Source: Neisseria subflava
Lineage (GTDB): Bacteria > Pseudomonadota > Gammaproteobacteria > Burkholderiales > Neisseriaceae
NCBI RefSeq assembly: GCF_003044935.1
Contig: NZ_POXP01000003.1
Coordinates: 282,807 to 346,806 of the forward strand
Direction of reading: 5' to 3'
Length of the DNA stretch: 64,000 bases
Part shown: positions 1 to 9,709 of the stretch, piece after piece
Layout: each line of letters starts with the position of its first letter
How positions within the stretch are numbered: the first letter of the stretch is position 1
Translations under genes and position numbers: made by a program
Notes under the pieces: model-generated
What the model was told of the DNA's origin: nothing
Database searches by the model: none
The model's input: the letters and a program-made list of their open reading frames with translations, nothing else

Positions 1-1101
1 AGTTTGATGAATGCTGTACGCATCCGGAGTATCTGGCGAAATAATGCCGAGCAGGGCTTGAGTATGCGGATTTTGTAATTGTTCGAGTGCCAAGCGGTGG
101 ATGCGTGCAGGCGTGGGGTTGCTGCCAATGCAGCCTTGTCGGATGGATGGTACATCGGTTGGGAGGTCGAGGGTCAATTCGCAGGCATTGGCGGTAGTGC
201 GCAGCCATTCTATCGGCGTGTCGGACAGAATGGTGGGATTGGTGATGACGGGAATGCCGGAAAGGTGGGCTTTTAGGGCTGCTTCCAGCTCGGCGGTATT
301 GAATACCGGTTGGAAATTGCAATGGCGGCTGAGGCTGCGCAGGATGGCTTTGTCTGTGTAGTCGGTGTAGTGTGTGGACAACAGGATAAGCGGAGTGTGG
401 CGTGTAAAGTGTCGGATGGCACTGAACAGCTCGCGTTGGTTTTCGGTCGGATTATAGTGGATCACGGCAACTTTGGTATGGCGGTTGTGGCCGAAGCGGT
501 TGAGCCAGTCGGCGGATGTAGTGGGGCTTAGGTCATAGTTGAGGCTGATGTGGCGTGATACGCCTTGGTGCAGCGTGTTCAGCAGGTGGTTGATGTTGCG
601 GCTGACGGTGCTGTGGCCGGTCAGTAACGCGATATGGCCGGCCGGATAGTCGGCTTGGGTGCCGATGTTGAGGTTGAGCGAGGGGAGTTGGATGCCTGCG
701 CTGTTGCATACGGTGATATTCAATTCGTCGCCGTGATATTTTTGAATGATGGAACGGGCATTTTTACAGGATTCGGGTGGCAGGTTTTCCCAATCTTGAA
801 TCAGGATAATGTGGCGCAGGTCTTTTTTACGGCAGGCTTTGAACAGCGAGTCGTAATGGTCGGGCGGGATAACGGCAACAACCAAATCGGCTTGGCCCGG
901 GATTTTGCTGAGGCTGGAGTAGGAGGGAATACCAGCGACACTGCTGTGTCGAAGATTGACGGGGGTGATTTTGCCTTGATATGAGGAACCGAGCAGGTGG
1001 CTGAAAATGCGTTCACCAAGGCTGTGCGGACGTTCGCTGGCGCCGACGAGGATGATGTGTTCAGGCATGAAGAAGTAGCCGGTTTGGACGGTTGCACTCA
1101 T
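1..1101 (-). CDS. CoA-binding / Pat-like acyltransferase, N-terminal part (runs off window)
   Basis: An open frame of 367 codons reads on the minus strand from an ATG at 1101 to the window edge with no stop, so the C-terminal part is missing. The N-terminus (IILVGASERPHSLGERIF) is the Rossmann CoA-binding fold of ADP-forming acyl-CoA synthetases and of Pat/YfiQ protein lysine acetyltransferases; further along are VVAVIPPDHYD and HIILIQDWEN, typical of that fold. The next ~200 residues look like the succinyl-CoA-ligase-like domain (ITVCNSAGIQLPSLNL). Whether an ATP-grasp and a GNAT domain follow cannot be seen, so a Pat-type acetyltransferase and an acyl-CoA synthetase both remain possible. 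It lies downstream of misS on the same strand, separated by an uptake-sequence inverted repeat. Confidence 0.7.
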   Translation of the reverse strand, partial: MSATVQTGYFFMPEHIILVGASERPHSLGERIFSHLLGSSYQGKITPVNLRHSSVAGIPSYSSLSKIPGQADLVVAVIPPDHYDSLFKACRKKDLRHIILIQDWENLPPESCKNARSIIQKYHGDELNITVCNSAGIQLPSLNLNIGTQADYPAGHIALLTGHSTVSRNINHLLNTLHQGVSRHISLNYDLSPTTSADWLNRFGHNRHTKVAVIHYNPTENQRELFSAIRHFTRHTPLILLSTHYTDYTDKAILRSLSRHCNFQPVFNTAELEAALKAHLSGIPVITNPTILSDTPIEWLRTTANACELTLDLPTDVPSIRQGCIGSNPTPARIHRLALEQLQNPHTQALLGIISPDTPDAYSIHQT

Positions 1102-1124
1102 GATGGTTCCTTATTTGTGTTTTT

Positions 1125-1150
1125 GGCCGTCTGAAAAGTTTCAGACGGCC
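1125..1150. terminator. Inverted DUS pair, terminator-like
   Basis: Two uptake sequences in opposite orientation form a 12-bp stem (GGCCGTCTGAAA / TTTCAGACGGCC) with a 2-base loop. It separates the CoA-binding gene from misS. A T-rich stretch lies on the plus-strand side only, so its use as a terminator for the minus-strand genes is uncertain. Confidence 0.5.
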
Positions 1151-1156
1151 TTATTT

Positions 1157-2554
1157 TTAGACTTCTTTTTTGTCTCCGGCTTTCTTTTTGGGAAGAATAA
1201 AACGCATCCTCAGGCCGTTGGGTTTGACATTTTCAGCAATGATTTTACCGCAGTGCTGTTCCATAATGTGCTGCGTCAAGGCAAGCCCTAAACCTGTACC
1301 GGGCTTGTGCGCGCTGGAGTCGGCGCGATAAAAGGCAGTGAAAATATGCGGAAGCTGCATTTCATCGACACCCGGGCCGTTGTCGGTAACATCGATAATC
1401 CAGTGTTTGCTGTCTTGTCCGATATGGGCCTGAATGGTACTGCCTTCCGGACTGTAGTTGATGGCATTGCGGATAACGTTGTCGAAGGCGCGGTATAAAT
1501 AGCCTTCGTTGGCACTGATTACGGCATTTTCAGGGATTTTAGGGTCAATGCTCAGGGTAACGCTTTGATTGTTTTGGTGGGCAATACTTTGGTTGTCCTC
1601 AATCAAGTTGGTTAGGAAAGGAACGAGTTTGAGGTTTTCTTTTTCCAAAGGAATATTGGAAGTCTCTAGGCGGGAGAGGGTCAATAATTCACCTACCAAA
1701 GTATCCATGCGCACCAATTCGCCTTCAAGCCGCTTGAGGTATTGCTCTTGTTTTTGCGGCTGAGATTGAATCAGGCCGACAATTGCCTGCATGCGCGCCA
1801 GCGGCGAACGCATTTCATGAGAAACGTGGTGGAGCAAATGACGCTCTTTGGCCACAAGTTTTTCCAATTTTTCGGCCATTTTGTCGAACTGTACGGCAAG
1901 GTGGGACAATTCGTCGTCACGGTCGTCAACTTGCTGGGAAATGCGGGTTTCGAGTTCGCCGTTGGCTACCCTGTCCATACCGCCGCCAAGAATTTTAATG
2001 GGCTTGGTGATGTTGTTGGCAAGGATATATGCCATCAAGAGGCCGACGATGATGATGAAAGACAGAATGATAAATTCGTGCCAAATCGGTGAGAGCGGCA
2101 GGCCGGGAATGAAAAGCGGGCTGGGCAGGCGTTGGGCTTGATGGTTGTCCCAGCCTTTAATGAAGAAGAGGTATTCTTCGCCGAAACGGTCGTATTCGAT
2201 GTGGGCTAAATCGGATTCGGGATTGTTGATGGCAAAGATGCGGGCGCGTTCAATGGAGAGGCTGTCGATGTTTCGGCCTAAAATATCTTTTTTATCGTCG
2301 CCGGTAATCACATAGACGGCATTGGAAACCGGATTGTTTTTCCATTCGGAAAGAATTTCGCGCGCACCGCTGTCTCCGCGCGAGTTAAACGCGGAGATGA
2401 TGCTGCTCATCAATGTGGTTTCGATGGTGCGGCGTTGGTTAAATTGGTTTTCGGCAAGGGTGTTTTGTACCAGCCAAAATGAAAAACTCGCCACAAAGAT
2501 TGCGCAGACGATGACTGCGCAAAATGTGGCGAAGATGCGTTGAAACAGTTTCAT
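1157..2554 (-). CDS. misS: MisS sensor histidine kinase (CpxA-like)
   Basis: This 465-residue inner-membrane sensor kinase is the partner of the MisR regulator just upstream. It has an N-terminal membrane segment (about 8-28), a periplasmic sensor region, a second membrane segment (about 158-180), a HAMP linker (NNITKPIKIL), the H-box HHVSHEMRSPLARM with the phosphorylated histidine, an N-box (RNAINYSP), and G-boxes DNGPGV and GTGLGLAL. Gene order and domain plan match the meningococcal MisR/MisS (CpxRA-like) system, which controls envelope stress and inner-core LOS modification genes. The gap to misR is 15 bp, so the two are one operon. Family assignment is firm; the stimulus is not visible here. 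Confidence 0.93.
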   Translation of the reverse strand: MKLFQRIFATFCAVIVCAIFVASFSFWLVQNTLAENQFNQRRTIETTLMSSIISAFNSRGDSGAREILSEWKNNPVSNAVYVITGDDKKDILGRNIDSLSIERARIFAINNPESDLAHIEYDRFGEEYLFFIKGWDNHQAQRLPSPLFIPGLPLSPIWHEFIILSFIIIVGLLMAYILANNITKPIKILGGGMDRVANGELETRISQQVDDRDDELSHLAVQFDKMAEKLEKLVAKERHLLHHVSHEMRSPLARMQAIVGLIQSQPQKQEQYLKRLEGELVRMDTLVGELLTLSRLETSNIPLEKENLKLVPFLTNLIEDNQSIAHQNNQSVTLSIDPKIPENAVISANEGYLYRAFDNVIRNAINYSPEGSTIQAHIGQDSKHWIIDVTDNGPGVDEMQLPHIFTAFYRADSSAHKPGTGLGLALTQHIMEQHCGKIIAENVKPNGLRMRFILPKKKAGDKKEV

Positions 2555-2569
2555 TGATCTGTTTAATCT

Positions 2570-3247
2570 TTAGTTTTTAACAAACAGGTAGCCTAAGCCG
2601 CGTACAGTTTGAATCAGGGAAGCATCGCCCAATTTGTGGCGGATGCTGGAGATGTGTACGTCGATGCTGCGGTCAAATTTAGCCAGTTTGCGGTCGAGTG
2701 CCTCGATAGACAGAGTTTCCTTGCTGACAACTTGTCCGGCGTGGCGCATCAAAACTTCGAGCAGGTTGAATTCGGTGCTGGTCAACTCGAGCGGAGTGTC
2801 TTTGATGCTGGCTTGGCGTTTGGCAGGGTACAGGACAACGTCGCTGACAGAAATGCTGTTAGGCGCGTTGTTTTGTTCGTTGCTGTGTTGCGCACGGCGC
2901 AAGATGGCGTTGATACGCGCCAAGAGTTCGCGCGGTGTGCATGGTTTCGGTACGTAATCGTCCGCACCCATTTCCAGACCGATAATGCGGTCGATGTCGT
3001 CGCCTTTCGCGGTCAGCATGATGATGGGCACGGTGCTTTGGGTACGTACGTTTTTCAGTACGTCCAAACCGTTCATTTTAGGCATCATGGAGTCTAATAC
3101 GACGACATCGTATTGTCCGGTCAGAATTTCTTGAACGCCGGCTTCGCCGTCGGGAACGCTATGAACGTTGAGGCCTTCGGCAGTCAGGTATTCGGTCAGC
3201 AATTCGGTCAAGAGGGCATCGTCATCTACGAGTAATACGCGACTCAT
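2570..3247 (-). CDS. misR: MisR response regulator (OmpR family)
   Basis: The 225-residue regulator starts at ATG 3247, chosen over an in-frame upstream codon at 3337 because AAGGAAA precedes it and because MSRVLLVDDD is the usual receiver start. The receiver domain carries the acidic pocket (DDD at 8-10), the phosphoacceptor D52 in VVVLDSMMPKMNG, and the conserved lysine in the loop VPKPCTPREL. The C-terminal half is a winged-helix domain (LTSTEFNLLEVL, then DVHISSIRHKL and VRGLGYLF). It acts with MisS. The roughly 200-bp upstream region holds one uptake sequence and presumably the operon promoter; I do not see a convincing consensus pair. Confidence 0.94.
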   Translation of the reverse strand: MSRVLLVDDDALLTELLTEYLTAEGLNVHSVPDGEAGVQEILTGQYDVVVLDSMMPKMNGLDVLKNVRTQSTVPIIMLTAKGDDIDRIIGLEMGADDYVPKPCTPRELLARINAILRRAQHSNEQNNAPNSISVSDVVLYPAKRQASIKDTPLELTSTEFNLLEVLMRHAGQVVSKETLSIEALDRKLAKFDRSIDVHISSIRHKLGDASLIQTVRGLGYLFVKN

Positions 3248-3455
3248 GGAATTTCCTTTTCGTGATTGTATGCGCCGTGGCACTAAATAGTGCGGTGCGG
3301 CGATTAAAACAGAGTTGTATTCAATCTTAACATGCAATCTGCTTTTGTTGATAGCGTAATTTTCTGTGCTTTTGCGCTTTTTTGCATAGAAACTTGTCGC
3401 TCTTTACATTTTCAGACGGCCTGTAAGGACAAACTGACAATTGGGCGTGTTTTGT

Positions 3456-5288
3456 TCAGGGTTTGTCGCATGATTGGGCGGTTTGGTGTTTCGGTGCGTT
3501 GATGAAATCTTTGCAATCGGACAAAAGTTTGGGCAGCAAGGGAGCGAATGCCGGGTGACTGCGTATTTTGTCAGCGTAGAAATACATCATATAAGGATAA
3601 TAATATTGCATTGCCTGCATCCATTGCGCACCTTCTTCTTTTTTGCCTTGTCGGTAGAGGTAAAGGCCGACTTGGTAGGCGCTGGAGTAGGGGCGGTAGG
3701 TCAGGGCTTTGAGTGCGGCTTCTTCCGCCCACGGACGGATGTAGGCATCGGTCGGGTCGGCACGTTTGCTCAAGCTCAAATCGGCGTAATAGGCAAGCAT
3801 GGGGCTTTCTTTGGAAAGTCGTTGCAAGCCGTCGATTTTGTTTTGAACCGTTTGCTGATCATCGGTTTTCCCTACACGGCTATATTGGGTCAGATTTTGA
3901 TATTCCCAGCTGAGGTTTGCCATGCCGATTAAAATCGATAAAGCAGCTATACCGCCTGCCCATTGTCTGATTCGGGTAGATACAGGGCCGTCTGAAACAT
4001 CTTTCGGATAAGAGGGTGTCAACGACAGAATCAGGCTAAATACGGTGAGGAAGTAGATATACCAAAGTGGATATTCAAGCATGCTGTGGCAAAGGCTGAC
4101 GGCGGCGGCAGTCAGTAAAAACAGCGAGGCCGGTGTTTGGTTACGGCCCAATAGTCGCCACACGGCTGCAAGCAGGGTTAAGGCTGCAAGCAAGGTGCCG
4201 GCAATGCCCATTTCGGACAATAACTGCATGACGATATTGTGCGAATGGGTAAACAGTACGCCGAGGATATTGTTGGGGAAGTATTGTTGTTGTGCATTAA
4301 TCAGGAAGGTTTGCTGGGCAAAGCTGTTCCAGCCATGACCGAACCAAGGTGCGGATTGAAAGGCAATCCATGCCTTGCTCCATTCGATTTGGCGCATGGA
4401 GCCTTCAAAACCGCTGGTGCCTGCGCGTTCTACAGCGGTTTCGTATTTGATGTTGCCAAACAAATCCAACAGGCTGCCCATGCCGAATTGGAAAACAGCG
4501 GCCAGGATTGCAGTCAGAAGGAAAATGCACAGTGCGCGTTTGTGTTGGAAACGGGTACGCCAAAACCATAACGGCGTAATCAGGAAGAGGGCGGCAATAT
4601 AGCCTAAGATAGTGCGCGAGTTGACAAGGCCAAGGGTTGCAGTCAAAGCCAATACGAACAGAAAACCTGCTGTATTGGACATTTTGCGTGCCGTCCATAA
4701 ATAGGATGCCGTCAAAATGCCCCACATTAAATAATGTCCCAAATGGTTGCGCTGGCCGAGTTGGCCGTTTACGGTGCCGTTGCTTCGGGCAATGATGCCG
4801 TTCAACCACTCTACGTTGGACCAGCCTTTAAATTGCAGCCAGACGATGGCGGCCTGTATGGTTGCCCCTATCAATAAAGACCAAGCGAAGATGCTGACGA
4901 CGCGTTCTTGTCCGTAGGCCGTTACCCAGCCGCGAACCGACCATGCGCCCAGTGCCAAAATGACAAAGGTCCAAGCAGTAATATCGCTCATGCCGGGGTA
5001 GGTCGAATACATGAAGCGCGCTTGGAGCGACCAAAATGCAGCCATGGCAAACAAGCCGATACTGAGTGCGGGAAGGCGGATATTCAGCAGGCCTTTGTGT
5101 GCGCTAATCAATGTCAGGACCAATGAGCCGCTCAGTGAGATGGCTTCCAAATAAAAACTGGGCAGTGGGCCGACTCGGTAGAGTGAGAGAAAAGGGACGG
5201 CGCAAATCCAAAGAAAACTGAGCCATAAAGGCCAAAAGGTTTTCACTGAAGATTCAGTCAGGCCGTCTGAAAGTGTGTGGTAGGTCAT
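3456..5288 (-). CDS. pglL: PglL protein O-oligosaccharyltransferase
   Basis: This 610-residue polytopic inner-membrane protein has the O-antigen ligase (Wzy_C) fold and closely resembles Neisseria PglL, which moves lipid-linked glycans onto serines of pilin and periplasmic lipoproteins. Shared signatures include the periplasmic loop (SNGTVNGQLGQRNHLGHYLM), FGHGWNSFAQQTFLINA, FTHSHNIVMQLLSEMGI with the key histidines, and SMLEYPLWYIYFL. The tail (LLPKLLSDCKDF) is typical of the family. The start at 5288 is fixed by an ATGA overlap with the upstream DUF2069 gene; a longer in-frame ORF to 5372 would lie wholly inside that gene. No other pgl genes are in the window. Confidence 0.92.
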   Translation of the reverse strand: MTYHTLSDGLTESSVKTFWPLWLSFLWICAVPFLSLYRVGPLPSFYLEAISLSGSLVLTLISAHKGLLNIRLPALSIGLFAMAAFWSLQARFMYSTYPGMSDITAWTFVILALGAWSVRGWVTAYGQERVVSIFAWSLLIGATIQAAIVWLQFKGWSNVEWLNGIIARSNGTVNGQLGQRNHLGHYLMWGILTASYLWTARKMSNTAGFLFVLALTATLGLVNSRTILGYIAALFLITPLWFWRTRFQHKRALCIFLLTAILAAVFQFGMGSLLDLFGNIKYETAVERAGTSGFEGSMRQIEWSKAWIAFQSAPWFGHGWNSFAQQTFLINAQQQYFPNNILGVLFTHSHNIVMQLLSEMGIAGTLLAALTLLAAVWRLLGRNQTPASLFLLTAAAVSLCHSMLEYPLWYIYFLTVFSLILSLTPSYPKDVSDGPVSTRIRQWAGGIAALSILIGMANLSWEYQNLTQYSRVGKTDDQQTVQNKIDGLQRLSKESPMLAYYADLSLSKRADPTDAYIRPWAEEAALKALTYRPYSSAYQVGLYLYRQGKKEEGAQWMQAMQYYYPYMMYFYADKIRSHPAFAPLLPKLLSDCKDFINAPKHQTAQSCDKP

Positions 5289-5641
5289 TTTGATGTGTGT
5301 TTTTGTTGTTTGATAAATGCAAGGCAGCCGAGGAAAAAGGCAATGCACAATAATACGGAAACGGCGGCGCAAATCCGGCTGGCGACGGTTGTGTCAGCCA
5401 GGCGCATACAGGCTTCGGCAAAGTAAATCAGAATCAGCATGGAGCTGTATTGATAAGTGTAGATGCGTTTTTTCAAAATACCGGTCAACGGCAGGCACAG
5501 CGGCAGGGCTTTCAGTGCCAGCCATGAGCCGCCTTCGCGCAATGGTGCGATCCATAATTCCCATGACAAGGAAAGCAGAATCAGCAGGATAAGGCTTATG
5601 GACGTTGCAAGATAAGGTAATGGGGAGCGTGTATTGTTCAC
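5285..5641 (-). CDS. DUF2069 small inner-membrane protein
   Basis: This 118-residue protein has four likely membrane helices and the DUF2069 core WELWIAPLREGGSWLALK followed by LCLPLTGILKKRIYTYQYSS. Its function is unknown. The stop codon overlaps the pglL start (ATGA), so both are translated from one message and probably coupled. That could mean a shared envelope role, but the DUF2069 gene also occurs in species without PglL, so the link may be only positional. Confidence 0.85.
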   Translation of the reverse strand: MNNTRSPLPYLATSISLILLILLSLSWELWIAPLREGGSWLALKALPLCLPLTGILKKRIYTYQYSSMLILIYFAEACMRLADTTVASRICAAVSVLLCIAFFLGCLAFIKQQKHTSK

Positions 5642-5859
5642 AATATTGAGGACGTAAAGCCGTACTGGAAAACTTAAAATTATACCGCTAAAAAGGCGGT
5701 GGAAGCCAAGAATATTGCTTAAAGATGCTGAAGAAAGGATTTATTGTTTTTTCTTCAAACGAATGAAACTTTATCTTGTTTTATAGTCTTATTAATATAT
5801 ATATCTAATAAAGATTGTGCTACTATTATAAATACTTTATCTGAGGAGGATAGAAAACC

Positions 5860-6945
5860 ATGAATCGCGTTGCTGATGTTATCCGTGATGATATTAAAGT
5901 AATGACAGCCTATCAGGTTGCCGATTTGCCGGAAGGTTTTATTAAGTTGGACGCCATGGAGTGTCCGCATCATCCTTTCGTCAGGTATGAATCTTTATTG
6001 TCAGAATGGGCGGACTTGGCAAGGCAGGCACCGATTCATTTGTATCCCCATACTGCCAAGAGCGGTATTTATGAGGAATTGAGGGAAGTTTTCGGTATTC
6101 CCGATAAAGCGGAAATCGCATTGGGCAACGGCTCCGACGAGCTTATCCAGTTTTTGACCATGCTGGTTGCCAAACCAAATGCGCGTGTATTGGGTATTGA
6201 GCCAAGTTTCGTTATGTATCGTCATAATGCCGCGCTTTATGGCATGGAATATGTCGGTATTCCCTTAAATCCGGATTTCTCTTTAAATCTTCCTGCCGTT
6301 TTGTCCGCCATCGAGCAACATCGGCCGTCATTAATTTTTATTGCTTATCCCAATAATCCTACCGGCGTGTGCTTTAAGCGAGAAGAAGTAGAGGCGGTCA
6401 TTCGTGCCGCTACCGGCATTGTGGTTGTCGATGAGGCATATGGCGCATTCCATCATGACAGCTTCCTTCCGTGGGCGGGTGAAGTCGAAAACCTGGTTGT
6501 AATGCGCACCATCAGTAAAATCGGCTTTGCAGGCTTGCGGATGGGATATGCAGCGGCAAGTCCGAGTATTATTGGAGAGCTGGCCAAAATCCTTCCGCCT
6601 TACAATATGAATCAATTAAGCTTGGCGGCGGCAAAATTCTCATTGAAACATCATCAAATCATTCGGCAAAACATTGATACATTAAAAAACGAGCGTTCGC
6701 GCGTGATGGATGAATTGTTGAAATTAAACCGTTTGGAAGTTTTTCCGAGCGAAGCCAACTTTATTACCGTTCGCGTTCCTGATGCGAACGAGCTGTTTGA
6801 AACATTGAAGCAAAACCGCATACTGATTAAAAAACTGCATGGCAGCCATCCGCTTTTGGATCAGTGTGTCCGCATAACCATAGGCTCGGCAGCGCAAAAT
6901 GATGCTGTCTTGGCCGTTATTAGAAACCTTTACCCCAATCTTTGA
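5860..6945 (+). CDS. hisC: Histidinol-phosphate aminotransferase HisC
   Basis: This PLP-dependent enzyme (361 residues) turns imidazole acetol-phosphate and glutamate into histidinol phosphate. It is a fold-type I aminotransferase: AYPNNPTGV around 162-170, DEAYG with the PLP-nitrogen aspartate D191, and the Schiff-base lysine K220 in [13 protein letters not shown]. The start is backed by a strong Shine-Dalgarno (GAGGAGGA, 5843-5850). The preceding 200 bp are very AT-rich. hisB follows after 19 bp, so the two form an operon; hisG and hisD are not in the window. Confidence 0.95.
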   Translation: MNRVADVIRDDIKVMTAYQVADLPEGFIKLDAMECPHHPFVRYESLLSEWADLARQAPIHLYPHTAKSGIYEELREVFGIPDKAEIALGNGSDELIQFLTMLVAKPNARVLGIEPSFVMYRHNAALYGMEYVGIPLNPDFSLNLPAVLSAIEQHRPSLIFIAYPNNPTGVCFKREEVEAVIRAATGIVVVDEAYGAFHHDSFLPWAGEVENLVVMRTISKIGFAGLRMGYAAASPSIIGELAKILPPYNMNQLSLAAAKFSLKHHQIIRQNIDTLKNERSRVMDELLKLNRLEVFPSEANFITVRVPDANELFETLKQNRILIKKLHGSHPLLDQCVRITIGSAAQNDAVLAVIRNLYPNL

Positions 6946-6964
6946 TTCCAAGGAAACTACCATT

Positions 6965-7921
6965 ATGAACAAAGCTCAACTGCATTTGACCAATTTTCTG
7001 TTACTGGTTGAAGAAGCCGGCTCATTGACCAAACTCGCACGCGCGTGTGGTTATGAAAACTCCGCCTCTTTGTCTCAGCTCAAACGCCGTTTGGAACAAC
7101 AAGCAGGCGATGAGTCTGCGCGCGGCATCCGTCCGAGCCTGGCTGCGAAGTTGGAATCCGGTATGCACAAACGCAAAGGCTGGCTGAACCGGGATCACAG
7201 CAAAGACCAAGAAAAAGCAGCAGCGATTGAAGCGGCGCGTTTGGAAAAACAAACTGTCGAAGCAGCCGAAGCTGGTGTTTCAACCGAAGGCCGTTTTGTT
7301 ACCGTGACCCGCAATACCTGCGAAACCCAAATTACCGTCAGCCTCAATCTTGACGGTACCGGCAAATATCGCTTGGATACCGGCGTTCCTTTCCTTGAGC
7401 ATATGCTTGCCCAAGTAGCGCGCCATGGTTTGATTGACTTGGATATTACCTGCAAAGGCGATTTGCACATTGACGACCATCACACGGTTGAAGACATCGG
7501 TATCGTGGTGGGTCAGGCTCTGAAACAAGCGCTTGGCAATAAAGCCGGCATTACCCGTTACGGTCATGCCTATGTTCCGCTGGATGAAGCGTTGAGCCGT
7601 GTGGTTATCGACCTTTCCGGTCGTCCTGGTTTGGTGTACAACATCGACTTTACCCGCGCCCTGATCGGCCGTTTTGATGTCGATTTGTTTGAAGAATTTT
7701 TCCACGGCCTTGTGAACCACAGCATGATGACCTTGCATATCGATAACTTGAGCGGCCGTAATGCACATCATCAAGCCGAGACCGTTTTCAAAGCCTTCGG
7801 CCGCGCATTGCGCATGGCGGTCGAATACGATCCGCGCATGATTGGTCAAACGCCTTCTACCAAAGGCACGCTGAGCGAAGAATCTGTTCAAGAAGAAGCA
7901 AAAGACACATCTGAAGAATAA
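6965..7921 (+). CDS. hisB: Imidazoleglycerol-phosphate dehydratase HisB with N-terminal HTH-like extension
   Basis: The catalytic domain spans about residues 111-305 of 318: [11 protein letters not shown], the metal-binding DDHHTVED, a second half-repeat with [12 protein letters not shown] and [14 protein letters not shown]. It dehydrates imidazole-glycerol phosphate to imidazole acetol-phosphate using manganese clusters. It is a monofunctional HisB (no histidinol-phosphatase domain) but carries about 110 extra N-terminal residues. Of these, 1-76 look like a Cro/CI-type helix-turn-helix ([11 protein letters not shown], then [11 protein letters not shown] and KGWLN), followed by a charged linker. 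The same extension is known in Neisseria HisB. Start chosen at ATG 6965; the longer frame to 6899 overlaps hisC and lacks a ribosome site. Confidence 0.95.
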   Translation: MNKAQLHLTNFLLLVEEAGSLTKLARACGYENSASLSQLKRRLEQQAGDESARGIRPSLAAKLESGMHKRKGWLNRDHSKDQEKAAAIEAARLEKQTVEAAEAGVSTEGRFVTVTRNTCETQITVSLNLDGTGKYRLDTGVPFLEHMLAQVARHGLIDLDITCKGDLHIDDHHTVEDIGIVVGQALKQALGNKAGITRYGHAYVPLDEALSRVVIDLSGRPGLVYNIDFTRALIGRFDVDLFEEFFHGLVNHSMMTLHIDNLSGRNAHHQAETVFKAFGRALRMAVEYDPRMIGQTPSTKGTLSEESVQEEAKDTSEE

Positions 7922-7939
7922 GGCATCGTGTGAATGAAT

Positions 7940-7979
7940 AAAGGCCGTCTGAAACCGATCGGGATTTCAGACGGCCTTT
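7940..7979 (+). terminator. DUS inverted-repeat terminator after hisB
   Basis: A 15-bp stem made of two opposed uptake sequences (AAAGGCCGTCTGAAA / TTTCAGACGGCCTTT), followed by TATTATT. It separates hisCB from the hisH group, which therefore likely has its own promoter. Confidence 0.75.
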
Positions 7980-8089
7980 ATTATTCATCTTGTATGGTGG
8001 CAATATTTTGTTTTAAACCATCTTTTGCTACAATCATTCTTATTATTATATTAATCATTAAATGTTTTCAGACGGCCTGAGGAGAAGCA

Positions 8090-8734
8090 ATGAAAGTAGC
8101 GATTGTCGATTATGGAATGGGAAACCTACACTCAGTATTGAAATCTGTTCAGGCGGCGCAGGTTTTGTCCAATCAAAATGCCGAAATTTATCTGACTTCG
8201 CGGCCCGAAGAAGTGATGGCGGCGGATAAGGTTATCTTTCCGGGGCAGGGCGCCATGCCGGATTGTATGTCGGCGCTGAAGGCCAGCGGTTTGGGCGAGG
8301 CTGTTTCAGACGGCCTGAAAAATAAGCCGTTTTTTGGAATTTGCGTAGGTGCGCAATTATTGTTTGAACACAGCGAAGAAGGCGATACAGATGGTTTGGG
8401 CTGGTTTGAAGGGCAAGTCAAACGGTTTTTGCTCAATCAAACCGATGAGCAAGGAGGCCGTCTGAAAGTGCCGCATATGGGGTGGAATACAGTGCGCCAA
8501 ATCCGTCCGCACCCTTTATTTCAAGACATTGGGCAGAACGAGTATTTTTATTTTGTTCACAGCTATTATTTTGCACCGAAAAATGAAGAGATTGTTTTAG
8601 GCGTCAGCGAATATCCGAATGAATTTGCCTGCATTGTCGGTAAGGACAATGTGTTTGCCACACAGTTCCACACGGAGAAAAGCCATCAGGCAGGATTGCT
8701 GCTGCTGCGTAATTTTTTAAATTGGCAGATTTGA
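8090..8734 (+). CDS. hisH: Imidazole glycerol phosphate synthase, glutaminase subunit HisH
   Basis: A class-I glutamine amidotransferase (214 residues) that feeds ammonia to HisF to make imidazole-glycerol phosphate and AICAR. It shows the nucleophile elbow GICVGAQLL (C85) and the His/Glu pair in QFHTEKSHQ near residue 194. A Shine-Dalgarno GAGGAG lies 6 bp before the ATG, directly beside an uptake sequence. Two further uptake sequences sit inside the gene and are translated as VSDGLKN and GGRLKV, both outside the catalytic motifs. This is the first gene of hisH-hisA-orf-hisF-hisI-hisE. Confidence 0.95.
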   Translation: MKVAIVDYGMGNLHSVLKSVQAAQVLSNQNAEIYLTSRPEEVMAADKVIFPGQGAMPDCMSALKASGLGEAVSDGLKNKPFFGICVGAQLLFEHSEEGDTDGLGWFEGQVKRFLLNQTDEQGGRLKVPHMGWNTVRQIRPHPLFQDIGQNEYFYFVHSYYFAPKNEEIVLGVSEYPNEFACIVGKDNVFATQFHTEKSHQAGLLLLRNFLNWQI

Positions 8735-8807
8735 GGTTTTTAACATAAATCTGCTAAAAATCGCTAATTTGTGTAAAATATACTGAAATTGAATAGAGGA
8801 GAAAAAA

Positions 8808-9545
8808 ATGCTGTTGATACCTGCCATTGATTTGAAAGAAGGACGCTGTGTTCGTTTAAAACAAGGCTTGATGGAGCAGGCGACGGTATTTTCCGATTCG
8901 CCGGCAGAGATGGCTTCGCATTGGCGCAATCAAGGCGCACGCCGTTTGCATTTGGTTGATTTAAACGGCGCATTTGCAGGCGTTCCTCAAAATTTTCCGG
9001 CGATTAAAGAGATTTTGGCCGCCGTGGCTAAAGATATTCCGGTACAGCTTGGCGGCGGTATCCGTGATTTGGGAACCATTGAAAAATATTTGGATTTGGG
9101 GCTGACCGATGTGATTATCGGTACGGCCGCGGTAAAAAATCCTGAATTTGTGCGCGAAGCATGTAAGGCATTTCCGGGTCAGATTATCGTCGGCTTGGAT
9201 GCCAAAGACGGTATGGTGGCGATAGACGGTTGGGCAACGGTAACGGAGCATCATGTCGTCGATTTGGCCAAGCGTTTTGAAGACGATGGTGTCAACAGCA
9301 TTATTTATACCGATATCGGCCGCGACGGCATGATGAGCGGCGTGAATATCGAGGCTACCGTTAAATTGGCTCAATCAGTGAATATTCCGATTATCGCTTC
9401 CGGCGGCTTGACGAATTTGGATGATATCCGCGCATTGTGTGCCGTTGAAAAAGAGGGTGTGAGCGGTGCGATTACCGGCCGCGCAATTTATGAGGGAAGT
9501 ATTGATTTCGCACAGGCACAAAAACTGGCCGATTCTTTGGCTTAA
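8808..9545 (+). CDS. hisA: Phosphoribosylformimino-AICAR isomerase HisA
   Basis: This (beta/alpha)8 barrel of 245 residues isomerises ProFAR to PRFAR, the HisHF substrate. The barrel start [19 protein letters not shown] has the catalytic aspartate (D8); the second half carries [12 protein letters not shown] with the other catalytic aspartate. Phosphate-binding loops are QLGGGIRD and [10 protein letters not shown] clear GAGGAG precedes the ATG. It is placed between its partners hisH and hisF. Confidence 0.95.
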   Translation: MLLIPAIDLKEGRCVRLKQGLMEQATVFSDSPAEMASHWRNQGARRLHLVDLNGAFAGVPQNFPAIKEILAAVAKDIPVQLGGGIRDLGTIEKYLDLGLTDVIIGTAAVKNPEFVREACKAFPGQIIVGLDAKDGMVAIDGWATVTEHHVVDLAKRFEDDGVNSIIYTDIGRDGMMSGVNIEATVKLAQSVNIPIIASGGLTNLDDIRALCAVEKEGVSGAITGRAIYEGSIDFAQAQKLADSLA

Positions 9546-9709
9546 GTGTGTCGGATTATGCGGATAAGACCTTTCAGGCCATTAAAACGCAGCGGCTGAC
9601 GCAGCACACAAAAATGCACTCAAAGGGATTGCCTGTATAGGTTATGGGTTTATATCTATTTGAAATAATCATAAAAATAACCTAATCGATATTTTATTAA
9701 GGGATTAAT

